Assembly (NCBI RefSeq): GCF_001650695.1
Contig: NZ_LWQS01000037.1
Coordinates: 1-64,000 of the forward strand
Direction: 5' to 3'
Source: Chloroflexus islandicus
Lineage (GTDB): Bacteria > Chloroflexota > Chloroflexia > Chloroflexales > Chloroflexaceae
DNA length: 64,000 nucleotides
The notes beneath the pieces were generated by a model. That model did not search any database. It was not told the DNA's origin and saw nothing but the letters and a program-made list of their open reading frames with translations. Each line of letters opens with the position of its first letter. The stretch's first letter is position 1. Positions 1 through 7,814 of this stretch are shown piece by piece. The translations under genes were made by a program, and so were the position numbers.

Positions 1-79
1 CAAGGCCGCTGCGTTCGACTTGCATGCATTAGGCACGCCGCCAGCGTTCGTCCTGAGCCAGGATCAAACTCTACATTGT
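1..79 (-). rRNA. 16S ribosomal RNA, 5' end (partial)
   Basis: The minus strand carries the universal 16S start: the reverse complement of 53-72 is AGAGTTTGATCCTGGCTCAG, followed by the conserved AACGCTGGCGGCGTG block. Only about the first 80 bases are inside the window; the rest of the gene lies beyond the left edge. The mature 5' end is placed about seven bases before AGAGTTTG by analogy with E. coli and could be off by a few bases. The gene is transcribed away from the type VII-like locus that follows. Confidence 0.97.
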
Positions 80-140
80 TGGACTACGTGCGCGTTCATC
101 ACCACGCGTGCTTGTTAAGGTACCGGCTGCGAAGGCGAAT

Positions 141-170
141 AAAAAACTAGCGTCACGATTGTGACCCTAG
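141..170 (-). terminator. Terminator-like hairpin in the 16S leader
   Basis: Read on the minus strand, a 10-bp stem with one G-G mismatch (147-156 with 161-170, loop 157-160) is followed directly by six T residues (146-141). This has the form of an intrinsic terminator. It lies between the rRNA promoter and the 16S gene, so it would be transcribed as part of the leader. Attenuation with rRNA antitermination, or a role in RNA processing, are both possible; the sequence alone does not decide. Confidence 0.6.
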
Positions 171-241
171 CCGGCGACCGAGCGCCCTTCACTTGTTTGG
201 TCTACCGTCTCGGTGAGACCGTTGCCCTCGCAACGCTGCGT

Positions 242-270
242 AGTATAGCGAATGCCGCTGATTTTGTCAA
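242..270 (-). promoter_or_regulatory. Consensus sigma-70-type promoter for the rRNA operon
   Basis: On the minus strand TTGACA (270-265) and TATACT (247-242) are separated by exactly 17 bases, a near-perfect housekeeping promoter. Transcription would begin near 235 and run through a leader of about 155 nt into 16S rRNA. No other strong promoter is visible between 80 and 270 on this strand. Confidence 0.85.
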
Positions 271-437
271 GCGCCTTCATTGTGCGCCAGTTTACCGCAT
301 CAGAATGCAATTTGTCGCCATACAAACCGGATTGGGCGCGCCGGAAAATTGGGCGAAATTTCCGCGAATCTTTTGGCGATCTCGCGCGGTTTCATTCATG
401 CAAGGTGTTTTTTCGCTGGCATTCACAGGAGGTTGGT

Positions 438-716
438 ATGAGCGACCGGGTACTTTCGACAGCGGCGGCGCGTGAGGCGATTGAACGGTTTCAGCGGATT
501 GTGCAGGGGCCATTGTTGCAGCAGATTGGTGATCTGAACCGGGAAGGGCAACTTTTGTCGGATCCGAATAACTGGGATGGGCGGCTGGCGGCGCAATTCC
601 GGGCTCATTGGGCGGAAACGCACCAAAAGTTAATGGCTATTCAGAGTGCGTTGGAGGATTTGCGCCGGCAGGTTGCCCAAATCAATCAGAACATTATGCA
701 GGCGGGCGGGCAGTAG
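438..716 (+). CDS. WXG100-family protein (type VII secretion substrate or partner)
   Basis: This 92-residue acidic protein is predicted to be two helices with the turn motif W46-D47-G48 near the middle, the size and design of ESAT-6/WXG100 proteins. Those proteins form helical-hairpin dimers and are exported by EccC/EssC motors. The ATG at 438 is chosen because AGGAGG lies just upstream. The open frame continues upstream to 252, but that extension is not WXG-like and lacks a ribosome site. It is the first gene of a five-gene cluster ending in an EccC-type ATPase, which strongly supports the assignment. The C-terminus has no obvious YxxxD/E export signal; it ends in a Gly-Gln tail. A near-palindrome at 342-363 upstream may be regulatory, but the evidence is slight. 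Confidence 0.85.
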   Translation: MSDRVLSTAAAREAIERFQRIVQGPLLQQIGDLNREGQLLSDPNNWDGRLAAQFRAHWAETHQKLMAIQSALEDLRRQVAQINQNIMQAGGQ

Positions 717-789
717 CAGCAGATGGCCGGCGAGATGCGCTCTCGCCGGCCCATCATACGTCATTATGGAGTGAAACGGAGAAACCGAG

Positions 790-1584
790 ATGTCACTCGC
801 TTTTCAAATCAGCCATGCCGAGTTGCTCTTGTTGTTGGGCCTGCTCGAATTGCCGCGCCCCTTTGCCCTTGGGCAGGGAACATTGCCGGCGCGGCCGGCG
901 TTAGAGGGTGCGCTGAGCGCAGCGGCCGGCAGTCTGGTGGCGCGCAATCTCTTGGTCTTACCCGCATCGCCAGAAAGCCCGCCTACACCGCATGCCGCTT
1001 TGGCTGACATGCTCCGCACCGTCGCACTTGCCGATAGCCTGCTCATTGTGGCCAGCGGCCCGCCTACCCAGCTCGGCCATATCAGCCGCGCCGGCAATCG
1101 GTTTGTGCTGCACAGCAGTCCGGCGCCCGATGTGCATCGGTTCGAGGCGCTTACCGGCGCTGACCAAGTGACCGGCACGATGTTGGGGATGCTGGCGCCG
1201 GCCAACCTGCGTGAACCAGAGCGCCAGACGCCGTTGTTGCTTAACGGCGAAACGCTGCTGACTGCATTCAATGCGTTGCAACACAACGATGAGCACATGG
1301 CGGTTTGGGTGTTAGAGCAGCAAGGCCATCCCACAACCCTAGCGCGCAGTTTTGTCACAGCGATCGGCCCGCAACCGGCCCGCTATGCGCTGGCAGCTAT
1401 CCGGCACATGCGGCAACCCCAACCGGAAGCGCGCGGCGCATTGCTGATTGCCGGACGCAACGGCGGGTGGTGGGCCGTGCCAGCATCAGATCGCGATGAT
1501 CGCTTGGCGTTGTGGCCAGTCGGCGGTGATAGTCTGCGCCAACGGATAGGTGAGCTTGGCGCTTGGATCTGTGAGGCTGCATGA
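790..1584 (+). CDS. Unknown protein of the type VII-like locus (possible EspG-like chaperone)
   Basis: This 264-residue protein has no signal peptide and no clear transmembrane segment after its leucine-rich start. The first 30 residues are an amphipathic/hydrophobic helix, followed by alternating helix and strand. The size, the N-terminal leucine-rich helix and the position between secretion genes recall EspG-type cytosolic chaperones of mycobacterial ESX systems. I see no diagnostic motif, so this is a weak inference only. A GGAG-containing ribosome site precedes the ATG. The stop codon overlaps the next start (ATGA), which implies translational coupling with the lipase-like protein and possibly direct binding to it. 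Confidence 0.7.
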   Translation: MSLAFQISHAELLLLLGLLELPRPFALGQGTLPARPALEGALSAAAGSLVARNLLVLPASPESPPTPHAALADMLRTVALADSLLIVASGPPTQLGHISRAGNRFVLHSSPAPDVHRFEALTGADQVTGTMLGMLAPANLREPERQTPLLLNGETLLTAFNALQHNDEHMAVWVLEQQGHPTTLARSFVTAIGPQPARYALAAIRHMRQPQPEARGALLIAGRNGGWWAVPASDRDDRLALWPVGGDSLRQRIGELGAWICEAA

Positions 1585-3671
1585 ATACGGTCGCTGCGAT
1601 TCCTGCCCAGTTGCGCCAATATGCGACGGCCATCAGCGCCGAACAGGAACAACTGCTGGCCGAAGCGCGCCGTCTGGCGACAGCGCTGAGCCATTTCGGC
1701 AGTCGCTGCCGTGAGTATGCGGTAGCGGGGGTGGACGGTCTCAGCGATTCACTATTTAGTCATTGCCGCGCCATCAACGAGGTAGCGGCATGGGTGAGCG
1801 ATACCGCTAACCGGATCGAAGCCGCCGATCGCGGTGGTCTAACCTCGCCGCTCCTTGGGGCCACGGTTGCAATGATGAGCGCCGGTATCGCCCATCGCTT
1901 AGCGGGGCGGCGCCCCTTCTGGCCGGGGTTGCCCACGCTTGATCTCGGCGCGCGCCTCGCCTTCCGGTTCATTTGGGAACTGCGCGTACCGGCGCGGCCA
2001 TTCGCGCCCGCCAGCCTAAGCTTACGAATCGCGACGCGGCTGGTGATGCAATGGTCAAGCCAAACAGCGAGCCGCTGGAACCCAACGTGGCTCAGCGGCG
2101 TTTGGCCGACTTTGCGCGACGGAGCCGTACAGCAAGGGCGCTGGTTGGCGCAAGCCGGCTTGGCGACGATAGCGCCATGGTTGCCTTGGCAAACGGCGCT
2201 GAGCCTGATCGCCACCCGGCAGTGGCTGGTGCAGGTGCTGGAACACCTGCACACGTGGCCAGCGCCAATCACGCTCTTGCCCCAACCCGGCTGGCCGGCG
2301 CGTTTCACTCCCGCCAGCTTCGGCGCGTTGGCCGCATGGATCGCGCCGCTCGTGTGGCAAGCCGCTCCCACCTTGTTGTCACCGGCGATCCAGCAACGGC
2401 TCAACGATGCTTGTACTGAGCTTGTCCAGCGCGGCACGAGAATGGCATGGCAATCCGCATATTTCCAAGCTATGCAATGGTTTGGGCCATGGCTGCCACT
2501 CGTGCCCAACCGGGCACAGAGTTGGCACCTGTTGCAGCAAAGTCTCGTGATGAGCGGTACGATCACCACGACCAGACCTGATCTGGCGCTGCATCCGGCA
2601 ATGCTCTGGCTCATCAGCGCCCAAGCGGGCGGGATGCTTGGCCTCATTAGCGGCCCGCGGTTGCCTGCCATCATCCAAAATCCGGCTGACGTGCCGAAGC
2701 TGTTGGAAAGCGGTTTTTGGATCGACGCATTCAAATACCTATCATTGGATGAAATGCGTGTGTTGGTGAGCTACCTCGAACAGATCAACCGCGATACACG
2801 CTATAACCTAATGCTAAGGCCGCTCACACGGCCAACCGCAGGGCCGGAAGCCGAGCCAGACGGCTACGCCGATGTGAACGCAGTCTTCCCGCCGCACGAA
2901 TGGATGGTTGATCCGGACCAGCCGTACCGGATCACACCGGGAGCGTTGCAGGCAACCCCGCACAGCCTGATCAGCCCCTACCTCGGCGAAGAAGTGCGGG
3001 CAGCGCGGGTCGGCAAAGACGAATACGTCATTGGGATCAGCGGTCTCAATCTCGACAATATGGCGTACGGAACCAATGGGCTGGTGTCGGTGATCGAGAC
3101 GGCTAGCGGGAAAGAGCGGCTTGATCACAATGCCTACTATCAAACCGTACGTGAGCGAATCTTGCGCCTGATCGAGCAGATGCCGGCAGGCAGCACCCTC
3201 CACCTGATGGGACACAGCATGGGGGGCGGGATGTGCATTCTGTTAAGTAACGATCCGGTGGTGCAGGCGGCATTGGCCCAGCGCCAGATTCAATTAGCCA
3301 GCGTCGTCACACTGGGAGCAGTGCGCCCGCAAGGCGAATGGGATGATGTGCCGCCGGCGATTAACAACCAACCAGTGACGGTGCGGCACTACGTTGACAG
3401 TGACGATACGCTAGCGCAATCGGTCGGCGCCGGGCACGATGACGCGCGCTACCGCGATGTGGTGTTCGAGATCAACAACCACCAGCTCGATCAACCGAGT
3501 GTGGCGCATAGCGCCTACGAAACGTTCGACTACAGCCGGCTGCCGGTTGAGGCGCAGACCTTGCCGTTCACGGTTGATCCCACCGAATTCGAGTTACTGC
3601 CTCTGCCGGTGTTGCCCGAACGACCGCCGGTCGAACCCGACTGGTTTCAGGAACCGCCGTTATCGGCATAG
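1581..3671 (+). CDS. Helical N-terminal domain fused to a C-terminal alpha/beta-hydrolase (lipase-like), candidate type VII effector
   Basis: This is a 696-residue modular protein. Residues 1-85 form a predicted helical hairpin of WXG100/LXG-like size but without a W-x-G turn. Residues 90-430 are rich in Trp, Pro and Leu, with several hydrophobic stretches that could be membrane-associated. Residues 440-690 form an alpha/beta-hydrolase with the nucleophile elbow G-H-S546-M-G-G. Likely triad partners are Asp606/608/609 in a D-S-D-D cluster and His643 in an A-H-S-A-Y motif, the class-3 lipase arrangement. The ATG overlaps the upstream stop, and the next gene starts 12 bases after its stop. Lipases are established type VII effectors in some Firmicutes (TslA of Staphylococcus aureus, with the domains in the opposite order). 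Substrate and export are inferred, not shown. A housekeeping hydrolase or a structural component would be the alternatives. Confidence 0.8.
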   Translation: MNTVAAIPAQLRQYATAISAEQEQLLAEARRLATALSHFGSRCREYAVAGVDGLSDSLFSHCRAINEVAAWVSDTANRIEAADRGGLTSPLLGATVAMMSAGIAHRLAGRRPFWPGLPTLDLGARLAFRFIWELRVPARPFAPASLSLRIATRLVMQWSSQTASRWNPTWLSGVWPTLRDGAVQQGRWLAQAGLATIAPWLPWQTALSLIATRQWLVQVLEHLHTWPAPITLLPQPGWPARFTPASFGALAAWIAPLVWQAAPTLLSPAIQQRLNDACTELVQRGTRMAWQSAYFQAMQWFGPWLPLVPNRAQSWHLLQQSLVMSGTITTTRPDLALHPAMLWLISAQAGGMLGLISGPRLPAIIQNPADVPKLLESGFWIDAFKYLSLDEMRVLVSYLEQINRDTRYNLMLRPLTRPTAGPEAEPDGYADVNAVFPPHEWMVDPDQPYRITPGALQATPHSLISPYLGEEVRAARVGKDEYVIGISGLNLDNMAYGTNGLVSVIETASGKERLDHNAYYQTVRERILRLIEQMPAGSTLHLMGHSMGGGMCILLSNDPVVQAALAQRQIQLASVVTLGAVRPQGEWDDVPPAINNQPVTVRHYVDSDDTLAQSVGAGHDDARYRDVVFEINNHQLDQPSVAHSAYETFDYSRLPVEAQTLPFTVDPTEFELLPLPVLPERPPVEPDWFQEPPLSA

Positions 3672-3683
3672 CAGGAGCTGTCT

Positions 3684-4016
3684 ATGTCAGGCCGGAGTGA
3701 TGTCTGGTGGGATTGGAACGCCGCCGATGAGGCAAGTAGCGCATTACGGCGCATCGCGAGTGCGATCGATACGGCGGCCCAACAGCGAGCGAGCGCGGCT
3801 AATACGCTGCTAGCCGGATGGGAAGGACCGCGCCAGCGCGAATGGGCCGCGCGCCATGCTGCGCTACAGGCGGAAGCGATTCGCCTGCGCGAACGATGCT
3901 TGCACGCAGCCAATGCGATAGCCCAAGCCAGCGCGCGAGCGCGCGCCGAGCAAGATCGGATCAACCGCGAACGACAAGCCGCTCAGCAAACAACACAGTA
4001 TGCAGGACAACCCTAG
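3684..4016 (+). CDS. Second WXG100-like protein
   Basis: This 110-residue protein is almost wholly alpha-helical and alanine/arginine-rich, with W46-E47-G48 at the predicted turn. That is exactly the same position as the W-D-G of the first WXG100 protein of the locus. It has a longer, charged coiled-coil-like second helix and a polar Gln-rich tail. An AGGAG site precedes the ATG. Its 3' end overlaps the start of the ATPase gene by 17 bases, so the two are probably translationally coupled. The two WXG proteins may form a heterodimer like EsxA/EsxB. One may instead serve as the partner of the lipase fusion. Confidence 0.82.
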   Translation: MSGRSDVWWDWNAADEASSALRRIASAIDTAAQQRASAANTLLAGWEGPRQREWAARHAALQAEAIRLRERCLHAANAIAQASARARAEQDRINRERQAAQQTTQYAGQP

Positions 4017-7000
4017 TTTGTTTAACCGGCCACCCCGCCTGCGCCCGCGCTGGTGCGCCGAGACGGTGGAGTTACCCGCTCCGCCTAACCCGCCGCAGCC
4101 ACGCTCAGGAACTATGTGGCTACAGGCATTGTTGCCGGTGATCGCGGCATTGATATTCAGTGCCGGTGCGCTGATTGGTTACGGTTCATGGCTGGCAGCC
4201 TTGCCGGCGCTGGTGTTAGGTGTGCTCAGCAGCGGCATCACGCTCCTCAACGAGCGCGACACGACCCGGCACAACGCGCGCGACCATGCTGAGCAGCAGA
4301 CGCTCTTTGCCGATCGACTAGCCGCGGCGCGCGCTCGCTTACGCCGCTTGCACGAAGAAGAGCGCGCGGCCCGGCGCTACTTAGCGCCCGATCCGGCGGA
4401 ACTGTTGCGGATCGCTGGGGCCGATGGCCGGCCCCGCGCGCCAGAGCCACGGCTGTGGGAACGCCGGCTGAGCGATGATGATGCGCTGGAATTGCGGTTG
4501 GGCAGCGGAACGCTGCCGGCGACGAGCCGCGCCGTGATCCCGCCGGGAGCGCCGGCTGACCGCCGGATCGACCAGCTTCTGGCTGAATACGCCACCTTGC
4601 ATCAGGTACCGATCTGCTTGCCCTTGCGCCAGCTCGGCTCGCTCGGCATTGCCGGACCGCGACCGGCGGTGGCGGGGTTAGCGTATGCATTGCTGGCGCA
4701 AGCGGCCACCTTGCATGCGCCGGCTGAACTGCGCATCGCGCTGATTGCGCAAACGAACACGGCGCCCGATTGGCAGTGGATAGCGCGCCTGCCCCACTGC
4801 CAAACCCCGGGTGAACCGCAGGCCGGGCGGATATTCGTTGCGATTGAACCGGCGGCGATCGATCGCCTCTTAACCTTCCTGCTCGACGAACTGAGCCGGC
4901 GGCGCGAAGCGGCTACGGCGCATCCAGTGCCGGTCGTGATCATCGTCGATAGCGCCGCGCTAGTCACTACCTACACCGCGCTCGGCCAGCTCCTTCGCGA
5001 TGGTGGCGCGTATGGTCTGATTGTGGTAGTGTTAACCGATGATTGGGCCAACGTGCCCGAATACTGCGCAGCAGTGGTCGAAGTTGATCAGCGGATGGGC
5101 AGGTGGACGCGAGCGGGTGAAGCATGGCCGGCCACTCCCTTCCAACCCGACCTGCTCGATCGAGCCAGCATCGAGCAACTCACCAACCGGCTGGCCACAA
5201 TCCGCCTGACTGAAATCGGGGCCGGCCAGCATTTGCCGCGCCATACCCGCTTGCTCGAGCTGCTTGAGCTGCCGGTCGGCGATGGCATTCCGCCCCGCTG
5301 GTTGCAACCGCCGACACTGGCATGGCACGAAGCGCCGATCGGCGCGTTGGGGGAAGGAAAGCCGTTTTCGCTCAATCTAAACGAACAATGTCACGGCCCG
5401 CACGGCATCATCGCTGGCGCAACCGGCGCCGGCAAGAGCGTGTTGTTACAAACCATCATCGTCGCGCTGGCCGCCACCCATGGCCCCGACCGGCTCAACG
5501 TGCTGCTGATCGACTTCAAAGGCGGTGCGGCGCTCGCTCCGTTTGCGCATCTCCCTCACACCACGGGATTGGTGACCGATCTCGACGATCGCTTGGCAAC
5601 ACGAGCCATCGCCGCCATCAGCAGCGAATTGCGCCGGCGCAAGACCAAGCTGCGCACCGTTACCGAACAGTATGGCATCCACCTTGAGAACATCGCCGAT
5701 TATCGCGCGCTAGCGCGCCAACACCCGCTGGAACCGTTGCCGAACCTATTAATCGTGCTCGACGAATTTGATGAAATGGCCCGCAGTTGTCCCGATTTTG
5801 TCAGCGCACTGGTGCGCGTCGTCAAGCAAGGCCGTTCACTGGGAGTACATCTGTTGATCGCCACCCAGCAACCGGCGCGCGTAGTCAGCGACGAGATCCG
5901 CAGCCAACTGAGCTACTTCATCGCTTTGCGGCTGGGCAGCAGCGAAGACAGTCGCGAAATGTTGCAACGTCCTGACGCCGCCTTCTTGCCGCCGCAACTG
6001 CCCGGACGAGCATACGTGCGCAGCGGCGGCGAGGTGCGGCTCATGCAAGTCGCCCGGCTGGCCAGCCAACCTGACGGCCAGAGTGATCTTGAGGCGATCA
6101 CCCAACGACTCTGCGCAGCCGGGCACGCTCATCTCACTGCACTTAACTGGCAACCACCGCCTATTTGGCAGCCGCCGCTACCGGCACACCTAACCCTCCA
6201 TACGCCGGCGAGCGGTTTGCAGGCAGTGGCCGGCCTACTCGACATCCCGCAGCAGAGCCGGCAAATCCCATTGGTGATCGATCTCAGCGCCGGCCATTTG
6301 GCAATCTTTGGCGGGCCAGCCAGCGGCAAGAGCGTGACCTTGGCCCGCATCATCCTCGACCTTGCCGGGAGATGTGGGCCCGATGCGCTCTGGTGCTATC
6401 TGATCGATGGCGATGGCCGGCTCTTAAGCGCCTTGGCCGATCTGCCGCACGTTGGGGCCGTGGTGCAACCCTTCGATCGCGAAGCGTTACTCACTCTGTT
6501 GCGCCAACTCGACAACCACCTGCGCGAACGGCGCATGCGCGTGAGCGCCGGCCAGCCGCCGGGACCGCCGGTACTGCTGGTCATTGACCGGCTGGCAGTG
6601 GTGCGCGATGAACTGCGTGATGCCTACGGCGAGAGTGACTTAGCCGAATTGGTGCGGCTGGCCCGCAACGGGCGCGATCTGGGGTTACGGCTGATCGTGA
6701 GCGCCGAGCGGCCATCCGATCTCCCCTACCGGCTGGCGGCGCAATTCGAGCAACGGCTGGCCCTGCGGATGCCAGATCTCAACGACTACGCCGATGCCTT
6801 TGGCCAGCGACCGCCATCCCAACTGCCGCCAGCCATAGCCGGGCGCGGCTACTGGCAGCATAGCGATGAGGGTCTGTTGGAAGTACAGATTGCCCTGCCA
6901 GCCGGCAGCGTCGAAGCTGGCGACAACCGCGAGCTGGCGCTGGCTATCCGGGCCCAAGCGACGGTACTAGCACACGCCATGCCGCCAACCGCAGGCGGCC

Positions 7001-7743
7001 CGCCGCCGTTGGCGTTGCTGCCCGAACGCTTGGCGAAAAGCGCCTTACCGCCAGCCAGCCATTACGCTGCTGGATTAAAACTGCCAAGCGGTTGGGCAGC
7101 AGAGCCTCCCGGCCCGGCAGCACTGCGCCTCAGCCCGGAAACACCGCACGCACTGGTGATCGGGCCGCGTCGCAGTGGCAAAAGTACGGCTCTGCTCACG
7201 CTGGCCCACAGCGCATTGACGGCATCACCGCCAGCGCATCTGATCATCATCGACGGGCCGCGCCGCAGCCTCAACCAGTTGCGCGCGATCGCACCAACAA
7301 TGCGCTACATCGCTGACGAAGCCGGGCTAGCGGCGCTCACCGCTGAACTCAGCGCATTGCGTCGCGAGGCAGCCAACCGGCACCTCTTGATCATTGACGA
7401 TTACCACCTGTGTCGCGAACGCTGGCGCGACCACTTCACCCAAAGCTACAGCGCAACGCCCAACCTATTCAGTCAGTTGGTTGAATTGGCCCAAACCGGT
7501 AACGAACCGCTCCACTTGATCATCGCCGCCGGGATCAGCTATGCCGATGATCCGCTGCTGCGCGCACTTGACGGCGCGCGTAACGGGATCGTACTCTGGC
7601 CGGGCCGGTACGACACCGGCACACGCTTGCTCGGCCTCAATCTACCCCTGCCTGATCAGCGCCACAGCGAGCAACCGCCGGGGCGGGCGCTGTTAGTGAA
7701 TGGTGATGATGAACCGGTGATGATACAGGTAGCGGGAGAGTAG
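4000..7743 (+). CDS. EccC/EssC-type FtsK/SpoIIIE triple-ATPase secretion motor
   Basis: This 1247-residue protein has the EccC layout. A short cytosolic start is followed by two transmembrane helices (about 40-60 and 63-83), a linker domain, then three FtsK/SpoIIIE ATPase modules. Walker A lysines are K479 (GATGAGKS), K777 (GGPASGKS) and K1061 (GPRRSGKS). The first module has an intact Walker B with D-E (LLIVLDEFDEM). The second reads LLVIDRLAVV, lacking the glutamate, and the third LLIIDDYHL, so the distal modules are probably regulatory or substrate-binding, as in known EccC proteins. It has no N-terminal FHA domain, unlike many EssC proteins. It is the last gene of the cluster. No EccB, EccD, EccE, EssB, EsaA or mycosin gene is nearby, so either the system is minimal or its partners lie elsewhere. 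Confidence 0.93.
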   Translation: MQDNPSLFNRPPRLRPRWCAETVELPAPPNPPQPRSGTMWLQALLPVIAALIFSAGALIGYGSWLAALPALVLGVLSSGITLLNERDTTRHNARDHAEQQTLFADRLAAARARLRRLHEEERAARRYLAPDPAELLRIAGADGRPRAPEPRLWERRLSDDDALELRLGSGTLPATSRAVIPPGAPADRRIDQLLAEYATLHQVPICLPLRQLGSLGIAGPRPAVAGLAYALLAQAATLHAPAELRIALIAQTNTAPDWQWIARLPHCQTPGEPQAGRIFVAIEPAAIDRLLTFLLDELSRRREAATAHPVPVVIIVDSAALVTTYTALGQLLRDGGAYGLIVVVLTDDWANVPEYCAAVVEVDQRMGRWTRAGEAWPATPFQPDLLDRASIEQLTNRLATIRLTEIGAGQHLPRHTRLLELLELPVGDGIPPRWLQPPTLAWHEAPIGALGEGKPFSLNLNEQCHGPHGIIAGATGAGKSVLLQTIIVALAATHGPDRLNVLLIDFKGGAALAPFAHLPHTTGLVTDLDDRLATRAIAAISSELRRRKTKLRTVTEQYGIHLENIADYRALARQHPLEPLPNLLIVLDEFDEMARSCPDFVSALVRVVKQGRSLGVHLLIATQQPARVVSDEIRSQLSYFIALRLGSSEDSREMLQRPDAAFLPPQLPGRAYVRSGGEVRLMQVARLASQPDGQSDLEAITQRLCAAGHAHLTALNWQPPPIWQPPLPAHLTLHTPASGLQAVAGLLDIPQQSRQIPLVIDLSAGHLAIFGGPASGKSVTLARIILDLAGRCGPDALWCYLIDGDGRLLSALADLPHVGAVVQPFDREALLTLLRQLDNHLRERRMRVSAGQPPGPPVLLVIDRLAVVRDELRDAYGESDLAELVRLARNGRDLGLRLIVSAERPSDLPYRLAAQFEQRLALRMPDLNDYADAFGQRPPSQLPPAIAGRGYWQHSDEGLLEVQIALPAGSVEAGDNRELALAIRAQATVLAHAMPPTAGGPPPLALLPERLAKSALPPASHYAAGLKLPSGWAAEPPGPAALRLSPETPHALVIGPRRSGKSTALLTLAHSALTASPPAHLIIIDGPRRSLNQLRAIAPTMRYIADEAGLAALTAELSALRREAANRHLLIIDDYHLCRERWRDHFTQSYSATPNLFSQLVELAQTGNEPLHLIIAAGISYADDPLLRALDGARNGIVLWPGRYDTGTRLLGLNLPLPDQRHSEQPPGRALLVNGDDEPVMIQVAGE

Positions 7744-7814
7744 AGAAGTCTCCTACATGGAGCGTCTGAGAAGCACGATTGCAGATGTAGTTTATGGCTT
7801 TGGGATAATCTGGT

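Noticed and set aside
342-363. Near-palindrome upstream of the type VII-like locus as an operator
   Set aside because: The arms have a mismatch and there is no second copy or adjacent regulator; too weak to list as a site.
252-437. N-terminal extension of the first WXG100 protein
   Set aside because: The extension crosses the likely promoter region; AGGAGG directly before the ATG at 438 and the family length support the shorter protein.
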